Positions 36,371 to 45,814 of a stretch of DNA of 64,000 nt are shown here, one piece after another. The notes under the pieces were generated by a model that saw only the letters and a program-made list of their open reading frames with translations, did no database searches and was not told the DNA's origin. The stretch is from Rhizobium sp. BK399 (GTDB lineage Bacteria; Pseudomonadota; Alphaproteobacteria; Rhizobiales; Rhizobiaceae). A program made the translations under genes and the position numbers. Positions within the stretch are counted from its first letter, which is position 1. Each line of letters starts with the position of its first letter. The stretch lies in contig NZ_JACIAH010000022.1 of assembly GCF_014194695.1 (NCBI RefSeq), positions 1-64,000 on the forward strand, written 5' to 3'.

Positions 36371-37300
36371 ATGACTGCTGAGGTTTCCGTCATACTACCT
36401 ACCTACAATCGGACGCACAGCCTCCCAGCAGCTATCGCAAGTGTTCTTTCACAATCCTATACCAACTTCGAGCTGATCATCGTTGACGATGGTTCGCGAG
36501 AAGATGTGGAAGGGGTCATCAAGGCGATCGACGACCCCCGGCTGCGCTATGTACGCCGGTCGATCAATGGGGGGGCAGCGGCCGCCCGCAACACCGGGCT
36601 TATGGAAGCCAAAGGACGTTTCATTGCCTTCCAGGACAGTGACGATCTCTGGCTGCCCGGAAAGCTCATGAAACAGGTAACACTGCTCTCGGGTATGCCG
36701 CATCATGTTGGCGCCCTCACGGGCGCAAAGATCGTTTACGGCCGGGACGCCCGCTTCAACTATGGCCCAGGACGCGTCGCATACGCACCGCAACCAGAAA
36801 CATGCCTGCGCGTGGACGAAGATCAACTGAGCCATCTCCTGACGGAAAACCGAATTAGTGTGCAGAACGCACTTTTTCGGCGTGACTGCCTGCCGTACAC
36901 CGCTTGGTTTGATAGCTGCGCTCGCGCCAACGAGGATTGGGAATTCGCGATCAGGCTCGTCCAACACACGACGGTTTACGAGGATATCGAGCCGGTCGTT
37001 CTTGGCTTTGCTTCAGCAGACAGCATTTCCTCCAATCCGCGCAAGCAGATGATCGGTATGCTCCGTATCTTGCGAAAGCATAGGGCGGTCCTGTCGCTTC
37101 GGAAAAACCAGCGGTCGTGGATGCTCATCGATCTTGCCATCACGTTCTACAAAGTCGGCAAGCCCAGGTGGGCCATGAAGTTCCTGCTGGCCGGTCTCAA
37201 GGATCATCCGGCTCATAGCCTTTTACTCGGAACAGGTTTCTTGAGAAGGGCTTGCAGGACGACAACGCGGCGGGTCCAATCCTTGCTAGTGTGGTCGTAG
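36371..37300 (+). CDS. Glycosyltransferase family 2 protein
   Basis: GT-A inverting glycosyltransferase, 309 residues. VSVILPTYNRTHSLPAAI opens the domain, followed by LIIVDDGS, GGAAAARNTGL and the metal-binding DSDD in FIAFQDSDDLWLPGK. The acid/base region is ANEDWEFAIRL (ED motif). GAGGGCC precedes the ATG. The C-terminal 80 residues are basic and hydrophobic, with no full membrane helix. It probably adds one of the non-reducing sugars of the repeat unit. Confidence 0.9.
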   Translation: MTAEVSVILPTYNRTHSLPAAIASVLSQSYTNFELIIVDDGSREDVEGVIKAIDDPRLRYVRRSINGGAAAARNTGLMEAKGRFIAFQDSDDLWLPGKLMKQVTLLSGMPHHVGALTGAKIVYGRDARFNYGPGRVAYAPQPETCLRVDEDQLSHLLTENRISVQNALFRRDCLPYTAWFDSCARANEDWEFAIRLVQHTTVYEDIEPVVLGFASADSISSNPRKQMIGMLRILRKHRAVLSLRKNQRSWMLIDLAITFYKVGKPRWAMKFLLAGLKDHPAHSLLLGTGFLRRACRTTTRRVQSLLVWS

Positions 37301-37522
37301 GTCACAACGCGACGCGGGATCAGGCAAAGGAGATTCCATGTCAACGCACAGTCCTTTTTCGGGGGTGGGAAACTCGCTCGACGTGGTTCTGATAAACGCG
37401 GTGGCGATTGGATCGCGGACCTGGCGCTCCAAGTGCCCTCCTAATCCTTAGTGTGTAGTGCGCTAGAGATCTGCGACCGTGATATCAAAGTGAAATATCA
37501 GCAATCCAGACTGCGGTTTATT

Positions 37523-38941
37523 ATGAGGGCTTCAGCCAGAACAAGGGTAAATACGGACACCGCCATCCTTGAGGACGGCCCTGCCCCCCTTTCGCGCCAA
37601 ACGCTTCGCCGGCGAGAGACTGCCGCTGCGCCCACCACCCGGCTGGCATTGGCCGTTAAGGCTTTCATCATTTGTGCATTCCTTCCTTGGCTATGGCAGA
37701 TCGGCTCCGTCTGGATTTCTCCGTACCGGCTTGTGTTGATTCTTGCTGCGGTGCCCTGCATCTTCATGTGGTTGACCGGTCGAGCAGGCACCATTCGCGC
37801 CGCCGACATTTCCATATGCTTTTATTGTCTGTGGTGTTTCATCAGCCTGTCCGTCGTGCATGGCGTAGATGCTGCCCTTCAGCCCGCCGGAACGATGACC
37901 GTCGAAACCGCCGGAGCCTATTTTTTGGGACGGTGCTTCATCCGTACGCCCGAGCAGTTCCATGCGATGTCCCGCCTGCTATTCTGGATCATCGTCATGA
38001 TCTTTCCCCTCGCGATCATTGAGTCCGTGTCGAACACGAACATATCGCTGGATGTCTTTTCGAAACTTTTCCCGACTCACGTCGTTGCGGAAAACATTCC
38101 GCGCTGGGGGTTGCGGCGCGTGCAAAGCGTCTTCGAACACCCGATACTGTTCGGCGTAACCTGCGGCGCCATCCTCGCCCTCGTCCACCTCGTTGTATGC
38201 GAGAAAGCGTCACCCGTGCAGCGCTGGGGTGCGACCGCAGTTGTGCTCGTGACCGCAGCTCTTTCGCTATCTTCAGGCCCGATAACCGCCCTTATGGTTC
38301 AGATTCTCATCTTGTTCTGGGACCGGGTTTTCAACGCTTATCCGAAGCGCTGGCGCGTGCTCTGGATCCTTCTCCTTGCAATGTACGGGATGATCTCGCT
38401 GGTCTCCAACCAGTCGGTCCCAGAATTTCTAATGACCCATTTCACCTTTGATGCGGCCTCGGCTAACTATCGTACCCTGATATGGCACTTCGGATCCGGT
38501 TCAGCCCTCAATCATCCGCTCTTCGGGGTGGGCTTCAACAGATGGGACCGACCGGAATGGATGCCAAACAGCATCGACATGTTCTGGCTTTATCATGCCG
38601 TCCTGTTCGGCATCCCTGCCGGTCTGCTGATGATATTGGCCTTCTTCATGATGGTCATTCCGGTTGCTTTCAAGCGCGGTCTCGAGCCACAGCTCGTCCA
38701 GTATCGCACGGCCTATCTGGCTGTCATGAGCGGTTATTTCCTCGTTGGTTGGACTGTGCATTTCTGGAACGCCACCTACGTGCTTTTCTTGTTTTTCCTG
38801 GGAAGCGGCAGCTGGCTTCTCGATGCCGGCAACCAGCATCGCAAAGCAAGCCGCGACGGGCCTGGCGCCATTCCGAACCGTCGACCTTCCGGCCGCCTGT
38901 CATCACGCCCGTACGCAACCGAGTCGGGCGGCCTTTTGTAG
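37523..38941 (+). CDS. Wzy/O-antigen-ligase-like polysaccharide polymerase
   Basis: Polytopic inner-membrane protein of 472 residues with about 10-12 hydrophobic helices and a large periplasmic loop in the C-terminal half (FTFDAASANYRTLIWHFGSGSALNHPLFGVGFNRWDRP, quoted in parts: ANYRTLIW, HPLFGVGFNRW). That loop pattern is typical of O-antigen ligase/polymerase (PF04932-type) and ExoQ-like proteins. It would join repeat units in the periplasm. ATG at 37523 chosen; a GTG at 37451 gives a longer frame. It ends with a polar tail rich in Arg, Ser and Pro. Confidence 0.85.
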   Translation: MRASARTRVNTDTAILEDGPAPLSRQTLRRRETAAAPTTRLALAVKAFIICAFLPWLWQIGSVWISPYRLVLILAAVPCIFMWLTGRAGTIRAADISICFYCLWCFISLSVVHGVDAALQPAGTMTVETAGAYFLGRCFIRTPEQFHAMSRLLFWIIVMIFPLAIIESVSNTNISLDVFSKLFPTHVVAENIPRWGLRRVQSVFEHPILFGVTCGAILALVHLVVCEKASPVQRWGATAVVLVTAALSLSSGPITALMVQILILFWDRVFNAYPKRWRVLWILLLAMYGMISLVSNQSVPEFLMTHFTFDAASANYRTLIWHFGSGSALNHPLFGVGFNRWDRPEWMPNSIDMFWLYHAVLFGIPAGLLMILAFFMMVIPVAFKRGLEPQLVQYRTAYLAVMSGYFLVGWTVHFWNATYVLFLFFLGSGSWLLDAGNQHRKASRDGPGAIPNRRPSGRLSSRPYATESGGLL

Positions 38942-39271
38942 GCACCGTCGACTGGCGTTGACTTTACCTATCGAAACGGAACAGGGAGGAATGGGACGGC
39001 TTGAGCTTGTCGATAGCGGCCGGTGGCGACGGTTCGGCAACGAGATGAAGTACAGATTGTCGCGGCGATCTCTTCGGAACTTGGCTCGCGTGTGACACAG
39101 GCACAGTCACAGGGATTTTGCGTTCGCGGTCATGAATGGCGGCGGCATAGGGTCATTGCCGAATGCCGGCCATTGAGGCTGTCAGCACGGATGGGTCCTG
39201 TGCCCGTGGACCGCGATGTCGACATGGCCGCCGCCCTCTATACACTCCGTCCCCAGGTTGCGCAGCGTTGC
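38942..39271. other. Intergenic region between convergent genes
   Basis: The 330 bp between the polymerase gene and the asparagine-synthetase-like gene show only short open frames with no support. I see no strong terminator hairpin. Confidence 0.45.
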
Positions 39272-40783
39272 CTACTCGGCGCGGCGTGCGAGCATGCGGC
39301 CGAGTTTGACTGAGGTCAGCTGTCGAATTTTCCGAATCGCCCGATTCGGAGATGCCATTGCGTTACGCGCTATCCTCGCCCTGTCGCGCCAATCGCCATA
39401 GCGATTTATTGGAAGCGATAGCAATTCCGGCCACGTTTGTTGGATCCCCTGCACTATGAGGCCGTTGTTGCGTCTGAGGGATGGTGTCACAGACAGCATC
39501 GCCATATAGATATCTCTTGAAACAAGCGGGTTCACCTCGACTATCCGCGGCGCAGCGTACGACTGCGAGAAAGCCCAGCAACTCATACGGAGTTCCATAT
39601 AGGCAAGATCTAACAGGAAGAGGCTGTCATAGTGCCTGAGCGGTTCGAGCCAACGCTGCACCTCCTTAAGTAACAAAGGATGCTGCGGAAGCTTCAGCCT
39701 CGACACGATGCCAGGCGCATCAATGGCTATTCCTTGTTCTGAATTCAACCAAAGGAAGCCGCGGCCTATCTCGCCGCCGAGGCCTCCGATGAATATCCTG
39801 CCGTTCAGTGGCTCTACGCTTGGATGCATCGTCATATTGGAGCCGGTGATGCAATGGCCGACGCGCAACTGCCAAGCTCTCGCTCCATTCGCGTCCGCTT
39901 CTACATATTCGAGCAGGCGATGCTTCAAGTCGAAGCGCCTTGCTAGTTCCCTCGAGCGCGTGACGTCCAGTTCCGCACCCGGGGCCTTGACTGTGACGAA
40001 GTCAATATCTCCGGCAAAACTACGGCAACAGCCGAGAAGAAGCCGCGTCTCGTTGCCCGCTGTAAGAGCCATTGTCCCAAGTCCGGTCCGCTGGATTGCC
40101 CGTATTGTGCGTTCGACTTTATCCACTATCAAGGCGACCGGTTCTGAGAGATTCTTGGCTTCCTCAATCTTGCCGGCAGGCCAATGCCGCACCGTCTGCA
40201 TAGTTTCCATATCAAGATAGTGGTTGCACATTAGGCGTCTGATGCCGGTATGTGCAGTCAGTCCTGCTGGAAACCAGCCATCCTCATCAACGGTCAATCC
40301 TCGATACAGCTCGTTATCGAACCGTTGGCGGTAGGCTGCTGGGTCGAGAAGCAAAGCGGTCGTGGCGGCTGCAGTTTTGGTTTGAGGGTCGTAAACCAGG
40401 GAATTGCTGCCGTTCGCATCGAGATAGATACGTTGCGCAGAGGTTGTATCGAGTACGAAGACAAAACTGCCCGCTAGCCGGTAGATCTGTTCCTCAACCC
40501 ACTGGTCGATATCGTTGATCTGATCCAGTGAATCGTCCAACCGTATGGAGGACGTGAGAATTTCCTCCGCGTCGGTATCGATGACGGTTCCTAGAAAAAG
40601 TCCTATTGAGCGGCCGGAAGCATCCAGCACCTCAACCCTGTTCAGTGGTTCAAAGACGTCAACGCATAGCGTTTCTAGACAGTGGCGCGTGGCACTCGCA
40701 GCCGTCGGGCAGTCGCCCCGCGAAACAATGAACTGTCCTTGGAAATCAGGGAGGGGAAACATGTGGCTGGTTCCAATCATCAT
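39272..40783 (-). CDS. Asparagine-synthetase-like protein with degenerate ATP site
   Basis: 503 residues with the layout of class-B asparagine synthetase, but both active sites look altered. There is no catalytic N-terminal Cys2 (the protein begins MMIG), although the Ntn-like segment LAGSFVFVLDTTSAQRIYLDAN is recognisable at about 103-123. The PP-loop, usually SGGLDS, reads LTAGNETR at 240-247. A later GGLGGEIGRGF (about 333-343) resembles the GDGGDELFGG motif. Such homologues occur in polysaccharide clusters, where amidation or another ATP-dependent transfer has been suggested. It follows the beta-helix gene by 43 bp and is likely co-transcribed. Confidence 0.75.
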   Translation of the reverse strand: MMIGTSHMFPLPDFQGQFIVSRGDCPTAASATRHCLETLCVDVFEPLNRVEVLDASGRSIGLFLGTVIDTDAEEILTSSIRLDDSLDQINDIDQWVEEQIYRLAGSFVFVLDTTSAQRIYLDANGSNSLVYDPQTKTAAATTALLLDPAAYRQRFDNELYRGLTVDEDGWFPAGLTAHTGIRRLMCNHYLDMETMQTVRHWPAGKIEEAKNLSEPVALIVDKVERTIRAIQRTGLGTMALTAGNETRLLLGCCRSFAGDIDFVTVKAPGAELDVTRSRELARRFDLKHRLLEYVEADANGARAWQLRVGHCITGSNMTMHPSVEPLNGRIFIGGLGGEIGRGFLWLNSEQGIAIDAPGIVSRLKLPQHPLLLKEVQRWLEPLRHYDSLFLLDLAYMELRMSCWAFSQSYAAPRIVEVNPLVSRDIYMAMLSVTPSLRRNNGLIVQGIQQTWPELLSLPINRYGDWRDRARIARNAMASPNRAIRKIRQLTSVKLGRMLARRAE

Positions 40784-40826
40784 TTTGCTAGTCAGCTTGA
40801 CTTCCTATTTTGCTTTGGACTGGGAA

Positions 40827-41981
40827 CTACTCGCCGCTCAAGGGGCGAAGATCCTCGTCCCAGGCATTGCCGGCCCAGTCACTGCGGTTGGTTGGAGCGA
40901 ACGTCGCGATCTGACCGTAAATTCCGCAATGGCCATTGTGGCCGTAGATTTTTGAAAAACGGTTGCCAATGATCCGGATGTGGCCACTACTGGGCGCGAA
41001 TGCCCCGGATTCGCCACCGTACACGCAGTAGGAACCGCCCGAAACAAGATTGCGTGTAATCGTCACGTTGCGCGCCGGGGCGAAATCCGAATAGACAACG
41101 ATCGGAGCTGAAACGCCCTCCTGAGAAAGCAGAACCGTATTGTGGTCGAAGATAACATCGGTCGCTCCGCCATGATTGGAGATGCCCGAATGATGGTCGC
41201 CCGCCTTGTGGCCAAGATCGCGCACGAAATTTCCCTGTACTAGGCCCTCGCGCTCGATCGTAATACCGTTGGACACGTTCCAGATATTGTTTCCGCGAAC
41301 GATCAGGCCCCTTGCACTGCCATAAACATCGCTTACGCCGCGGCTAGCCCGCTGATCTGCCGCGCCATCGCATCCCAGGAGATTATTCTCGATACGCGCG
41401 TCGTCGGCGTCATAGCCATCTGCGGGGCGACCGGCACGGACGGCAACGATGGAATCTGTGTCGCACGCGACTATCTTACTGTCACGCAGTGTGACATTCG
41501 GTGCGTCGATGACGACCTGTCCATGCACTTCGACGGCTTCGATCGTTGCTCCCGGCCCCGTGACGCGTAGCCTGCCCATGTTCGGCTCCCACGCCCATCC
41601 TGGGCCTGACGACACATCTTGCGGCACCCGTCGGAGGACGGTTCCGCGTGCAGGCCCGGTATTAGTCTCATCGGGATAGCCGCATACAGATGGGCGCTCG
41701 GCGCAATGCGTCTGTTCGGGGGCGGGCAGGCATGGTGACGAGCCGCCGCACACGTCATCTTTGCCCTCGGCAAGGGAGGCGCCAGACGCTGATAAAGTGG
41801 CCGACATAAGCATGGCAATGCTCCCCCACGCAGCATTGCGCAGCCTGACCGGTCGGAAGATGTTCCATGACGATCGGCTCAACCTCGGTCTGTTCGTCGG
41901 ACAGCTGCCAATGGCATCGGCTCTACGCGATTTGCGCGCCAGAAATCCGATGACGCGATGGCCGAATCTGACTGCCTTCAT
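40827..41981 (-). CDS. Secreted right-handed parallel beta-helix protein
   Basis: 384 residues. A hydrophobic segment around residues 50-70 (AAWGSIAMLMSATLSASGASLA) looks like a signal peptide, so the real start may be downstream of 41981. The rest has beta-helix periodicity: VIDAPNVTLRDSKIV, ARIENNLLGCDG, GLIVRGNNIWNVSNGI, VIFDHNTVLLS, VTITRNLVSGGS, IRIIGNRFSKI. This is the pectate-lyase/PbH1 fold used by polysaccharide lyases, C5-epimerases and depolymerases. No catalytic set could be identified. Context suggests action on the exported polymer. Confidence 0.8.
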   Translation of the reverse strand: MKAVRFGHRVIGFLARKSRRADAIGSCPTNRPRLSRSSWNIFRPVRLRNAAWGSIAMLMSATLSASGASLAEGKDDVCGGSSPCLPAPEQTHCAERPSVCGYPDETNTGPARGTVLRRVPQDVSSGPGWAWEPNMGRLRVTGPGATIEAVEVHGQVVIDAPNVTLRDSKIVACDTDSIVAVRAGRPADGYDADDARIENNLLGCDGAADQRASRGVSDVYGSARGLIVRGNNIWNVSNGITIEREGLVQGNFVRDLGHKAGDHHSGISNHGGATDVIFDHNTVLLSQEGVSAPIVVYSDFAPARNVTITRNLVSGGSYCVYGGESGAFAPSSGHIRIIGNRFSKIYGHNGHCGIYGQIATFAPTNRSDWAGNAWDEDLRPLSGE

Positions 41982-42683
41982 TGCCCGGTTCTCCGCTCTA
42001 TTAACCTTGCGACGGCTCGGTCACTGCCTTCGCAATTGTTGCTGTAGGGTCCTCCCCAATCAACCTCTACCAAGGACTCTAGGTGACGACTTTTGTGATA
42101 GTCACCGGCGCATCGACATGCTCTCTAGCGAACCGTTGTTTTTAGAGATCGCACCCATCACTGTCCTTAAAAAGGAGATGAAAGCTTTCTCCAGTGGCAA
42201 TTCTGTTTGAGAGGCGGCGCCTAGTTCCTCTTCGTAAAATAGATCAATTTATATTGTTTTGTTCAATATATCCGCTGCTACGCAATTTGACCTAGAGTAC
42301 GTCTGCAAGATGAACAAAAGTAAAACGCGTACGCAGGCGCGCCATTATAAAGTCTCGTCGTAACCGGAACCAATTTGTCATGCCGGATAGGCACACCGAC
42401 GCCTGGTCGGGCAAAGACCCGACGCGCGGCCGAGAAGGCGCTTACTGCAACGCGAACAAGCAGCGACCATCGACGGTCGAGGCCATCGGCGACAAGCCAG
42501 TTATGTTGCCCGTCTGCGCCTCCGAACAGTTCAGGAGCTAGCCGGCCATATCACAAACACGCTACACCGGATTTGTGTTTGCGACGACGCGAGCTATATC
42601 CGTTTCGAGCCCCTTTCAAATTGCCGCATTGAGATCTATTGCTTTGCTCCCTATAAGCATTCGCGTCAGCGAAGGAGAGGCGG
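41982..42683. other. Intergenic region without supported gene
   Basis: The 702 bp between the polysaccharide island and the copper cluster hold only short unsupported open frames. Positions 42180-42310 are AT-rich and could be promoter DNA. AAGGAGAGG at 42672-42680 is the ribosome binding site of the next gene. Confidence 0.45.
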
Positions 42684-43088
42684 TTGCAGGCACGAAAGGC
42701 GATGATCATGCTATGGATGTTGCGCATGACCTGCGCAATCGCCCTGCTGCTTGTCAGCTTCGCCCATCAAACGCCATCCCTTGCAAAAGAGGCGTTCGCT
42801 CCTGCCGAGTTTGCAGAATATATCCTTCCTGACGGCACGCTTCCCGTTATCTGCATAGCGCACAAGGCAACCGGGATGGACAAGCATACGGCGCAGCAAT
42901 TGCATGGCTGTGAAGCTTGCTGGATTGCCGCCTCGGTTCTATTGCCGGTTCCTGACAATGATCGCAGCAAACATCTTCCTGCCGCGACCCTTGCTTTGTG
43001 GCATTATGACGTTGAAGTGTCTTTCAGACGGATCATATCGCCAAACACTGGGCCCAGGGCACCACCCGGTCCGCCCGCATTTGCTTGA
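42684..43088 (+). CDS. DUF2946-like small periplasmic protein
   Basis: 134 residues with an N-terminal hydrophobic segment (LWMLRMTCAIALLLVSFA) and a cysteine-bearing middle: LPVICIA and GCEACWIAASVLLP. The C-terminal run GPRAPPGPPA is typical of DUF2946 proteins, which are found beside copper genes. A TTG at 42684 is well placed behind AAGGAGAGG; the ATG at 42702 is the alternative. The CxxC pair could bind copper. First gene of the copper cluster; function otherwise unknown. Confidence 0.72.
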   Translation: MQARKAMIMLWMLRMTCAIALLLVSFAHQTPSLAKEAFAPAEFAEYILPDGTLPVICIAHKATGMDKHTAQQLHGCEACWIAASVLLPVPDNDRSKHLPAATLALWHYDVEVSFRRIISPNTGPRAPPGPPAFA

Positions 43089-43263
43089 ACCGGCAAATCG
43101 GCTCATCCGCAATGCCTGGCACAATAGGCGCCGATTTGCGCTGCGGATATCCGTTCGGCCATTGGTAGATCGAACCGCATCCAATTTCCATCTCACAAGG
43201 GGCGTTTTTCTTCCGACCGTCGCTTTCCGTCGTTGCGAGGAATCCCTCTGCTAGGAACACATT

Positions 43264-43782
43264 TTGAAAAAGCTGATCATTCTCATAACAAGCCTGTCTT
43301 TTGCCGGCCTGTTTGCTGCAGTCGCTACCGCCAATGACGTCAAGGTGGGCGCCATCGATATCGGACACCCCCGTGCGCGGGCCATGGTGCCCGGTGCAAA
43401 GGTGGGTGGCGGTTACCTTGAGCTTACCAACACCGGTTCTATCGATGACAGGCTTGTCAGCATTACATCCGAACGCGCGGCAACGGCGGAGGTCCACCAG
43501 ATGAGCGTCGCCAATGGAGTGATGACAATGCGGCCGGTTGTTGACGGATTGACGATACCAGCCGGCAAAACGGTAGAACTCAAGCCGGGCGGTTTTCACG
43601 TCATGTTCATGGATGTTGCTAAGCCTTTCAAGGAGGGCGAAACGATCAAGGCGACCCTGACCTTCGAAAAGGCCGGTTCCGTCGACGTAGAATTCACTGT
43701 CGGAAACGCTGGAGGTGTAAAGTCGACTTCTCCGGACGGTCATCACGATATGGGCGGAATGGATATGTCAAAGCCGCAATAG
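43264..43782 (+). CDS. Periplasmic copper chaperone PCu(A)C
   Basis: 172 residues. A signal peptide (about 1-23) leads into the beta-sandwich domain. The Cu(I) ligands are seen as VHQM and, later, FHVMFMD, the conserved H-x2-M ... H-x-M pattern. An extra His/Met-rich tail (DGHHDMGGMDM) may bind Cu(II), as in other PCuAC proteins with C-terminal extensions. In the family it delivers copper to cytochrome oxidase. The start is TTG with AGGA eight bases upstream. Followed by copC. Confidence 0.93.
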   Translation: MKKLIILITSLSFAGLFAAVATANDVKVGAIDIGHPRARAMVPGAKVGGGYLELTNTGSIDDRLVSITSERAATAEVHQMSVANGVMTMRPVVDGLTIPAGKTVELKPGGFHVMFMDVAKPFKEGETIKATLTFEKAGSVDVEFTVGNAGGVKSTSPDGHHDMGGMDMSKPQ

Positions 43783-43828
43783 CGTGCTTGTCGGCGAGTT
43801 TCAAAATGTCTCAGCAAGGGGAATTTCA

Positions 43829-44194
43829 ATGACCCATTCTCGTTTCACAGCCCTGTTGCTCGTAGCGCTTCTCTTCACTGCAGGCCGCGCTTTGGCACAC
43901 GCCCATTTGACTGACAGCCTCCCCGCCGACAAGGCAACCGTCGCGGCAGCGCCCGCGGAAATCGATTTGCATTTTTCCGAGGAACTCAACATCAATTTCT
44001 CGGGCGCAAAGGTCACCGGCCCCGGCAAGGCATCTGTCAAAACAGGCGATCCTGTTCTCGTCGACGAAGGCAAGACGCTAAAGGTCCCACTTTCGGAGCG
44101 GCTAGGTCCAGGGGCCTACTCGGTGGACTGGCATGTTCTTTCGACGGACGGACACAAATCAAACGGCAATTATAGCTTCACGGTCAAGCCGTGA
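43829..44194 (+). CDS. copC: Periplasmic copper-binding protein CopC
   Basis: 121 residues. The signal peptide ends ALA before HAHLTDSLPAD, leaving His1 as the mature N-terminus, which is a Cu(II) ligand in CopC. The second site, VDWHVLSTDGHKSNG, is also present near the C-terminus. Methionine-rich Cu(I) loops are absent, so this is the Cu(II)-only type. The ATG at 43829 was chosen because it places the signal peptide at the N-terminus; an upstream frame start at 43784 does not. Its TGA overlaps the GTG of copD. Confidence 0.93.
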   Translation: MTHSRFTALLLVALLFTAGRALAHAHLTDSLPADKATVAAAPAEIDLHFSEELNINFSGAKVTGPGKASVKTGDPVLVDEGKTLKVPLSERLGPGAYSVDWHVLSTDGHKSNGNYSFTVKP

Positions 44195-45066
44195 CTCCCG
44201 ACTCTGCGCTCATCCTGTGCCGCTTTTCCCTTTATGGCTCTGCCATGTTCTTGTGGGGAGCGTCCGCGTACCTCGGCTGGTTCGTTCCATCGGGATTGTC
44301 TGCACAGGTGGGCCAGCAGTTGCACACCTGGTATCGGCTCGCACTGTTCCTGGTCATCATCACGACCGCCCTGACGCTTCCGCTGCAGGCTGCCACGATT
44401 GGCGAGGGGTGGGCCGACGCGTTTCAGCCGGAGATGCTTAAGTCTATCCTAGGCGAGACCAACGTTGGCCAGGCCTGGATTGGCCAGGCCTGCGCGACCG
44501 TCTTTCTGCTCCTGTCGTTCGTGGTGCCATTTGTCGGGCGACGCGCGGTAGCCGTCGGTGCAGCACTGCTTTTGATCAGCACGACGATGACCGGTCACGC
44601 CGCCATGAACAGTGGCTGGCTACGACCCCTGCACCGCATCAACGACGGTCTTCATCTCCTGTCGGGAGGCGCCTGGATCGGTGCGCTTCCCGCCATCGTG
44701 GTTATCCTTCCTAAACTTCGTGAATCAATGTGGCAGCAGGACGCTCGTCTTGCATTGACACGGTTTTCGACAGCGGGACATGTGGCCGTCGGGCTGGTGA
44801 TCACAACAGGTATCGCCAACACCATCCTTGTCGTCAAAGCCCCTCCATTGGACTGGCAGATAGACTATCAACGTCTCCTCGGTATCAAGATCTTTATCGT
44901 CTGCCTTCTGGTCGGGATCGCGATCAACAATCGCTATATCCTTGTTCCGAGGCTCGGCCGGAGCGCGACGCTGGGATGGTTGACGTGGGCCACCATTGCG
45001 GAAATCGCTTTCGGCTTCCTTGTCCTTGGCCTTGTTGCCGTCTTCGGCACGTTGCAACCGACGTGA
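44191..45066 (+). CDS. copD: Copper-resistance/import membrane protein CopD
   Basis: 291 residues with about eight transmembrane helices. Typical CopD features: GASAYLGWFVP in helix 1, MTGHAAMNSGW, HLLSGGAWIGALPAIVV (a conserved His on the periplasmic side) and LLVGIAINNRYILVPRL. The GTG start at 44191 forms a GTGA overlap with copC, implying translational coupling. With CopC it is thought to import copper into the cytoplasm in several Gram-negatives. Confidence 0.92.
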   Translation: MTPDSALILCRFSLYGSAMFLWGASAYLGWFVPSGLSAQVGQQLHTWYRLALFLVIITTALTLPLQAATIGEGWADAFQPEMLKSILGETNVGQAWIGQACATVFLLLSFVVPFVGRRAVAVGAALLLISTTMTGHAAMNSGWLRPLHRINDGLHLLSGGAWIGALPAIVVILPKLRESMWQQDARLALTRFSTAGHVAVGLVITTGIANTILVVKAPPLDWQIDYQRLLGIKIFIVCLLVGIAINNRYILVPRLGRSATLGWLTWATIAEIAFGFLVLGLVAVFGTLQPT

Positions 45067-45176
45067 GCTTCTCGAGAGACCTACGTCAAATGACGGTGGC
45101 AGCACTTTTTTTTAGCTTTATCCTTGCCGTTCACCGTGCCATTTTTCCCGGCAAAGCTGCATTGATAGGGGACACA

Positions 45177-45779
45177 ATGTTTTCAAAAACGAAAAGATTC
45201 AGCATTGCACTCGCGGCTTGCGTTCTTGTTCCCTCGCTTGCCCTCGCCCATCCAGGCGACGGCCAAACGATCGGTTTTTTTCATGGCTTCGTTCATCCGG
45301 TGACGGGACTTGACCATGTGCTCGCGATGGTCCTGGTCGGCATCCTCGCATGGCAGCTCGGCGGTCGTGCGCTATTCACCGTCCCGACCGGTTTTGTGTC
45401 GTTGATGGCTCTCGGCGGCGCACTTGGAGCAGCGAAGATCTCCGTGCCCTTTGTTGAAACCGGCATCGCCCTGTCCGTCATCGTGCTTGGTGCCGCTATT
45501 GCAATCGGAGTACGGACGCCGGTTGCCGTCGCGACGGGCGTCGTTGGTCTATTTGCAGTCTTTCATGGACATGCGCATGGCCTTGAGATGCCCGAAGCGG
45601 ATGGCAGGATCGCCTATGCAGCCGGGTTTTTGGTGGCAACCGCAACACTGCACGGCCTTGGGATCCTGGTGGGCTGGCTAGTAGGCAAGGCAACCGAGCG
45701 CCACGGGAAGATTGTCACCCGCGCGGGCGGAAGTATTGCAGCACTGGCCGGTTTCGGCCTGCTCACCGGAATTATCTGA
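45177..45779 (+). CDS. HupE/UreJ-family metal permease
   Basis: 200 residues. A signal peptide (about 1-24, ending ALAHPGDG) is followed by six hydrophobic helices. The family motif HPVTGLDHVLAMVLVGILAW, with metal-binding His and Asp, starts at about residue 39, and FHGHAHGLEMP is the second histidine motif. HupE/UreJ proteins usually move nickel or cobalt, but this copy closes a copper cluster, so copper or a mixed role is possible. ATG at 45177 chosen over a longer frame that overlaps copD. Confidence 0.9.
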   Translation: MFSKTKRFSIALAACVLVPSLALAHPGDGQTIGFFHGFVHPVTGLDHVLAMVLVGILAWQLGGRALFTVPTGFVSLMALGGALGAAKISVPFVETGIALSVIVLGAAIAIGVRTPVAVATGVVGLFAVFHGHAHGLEMPEADGRIAYAAGFLVATATLHGLGILVGWLVGKATERHGKIVTRAGGSIAALAGFGLLTGII

Positions 45780-45814
45780 CAATTTGGCGACAATGATCCC
45801 GGCCAATCCGAGCT

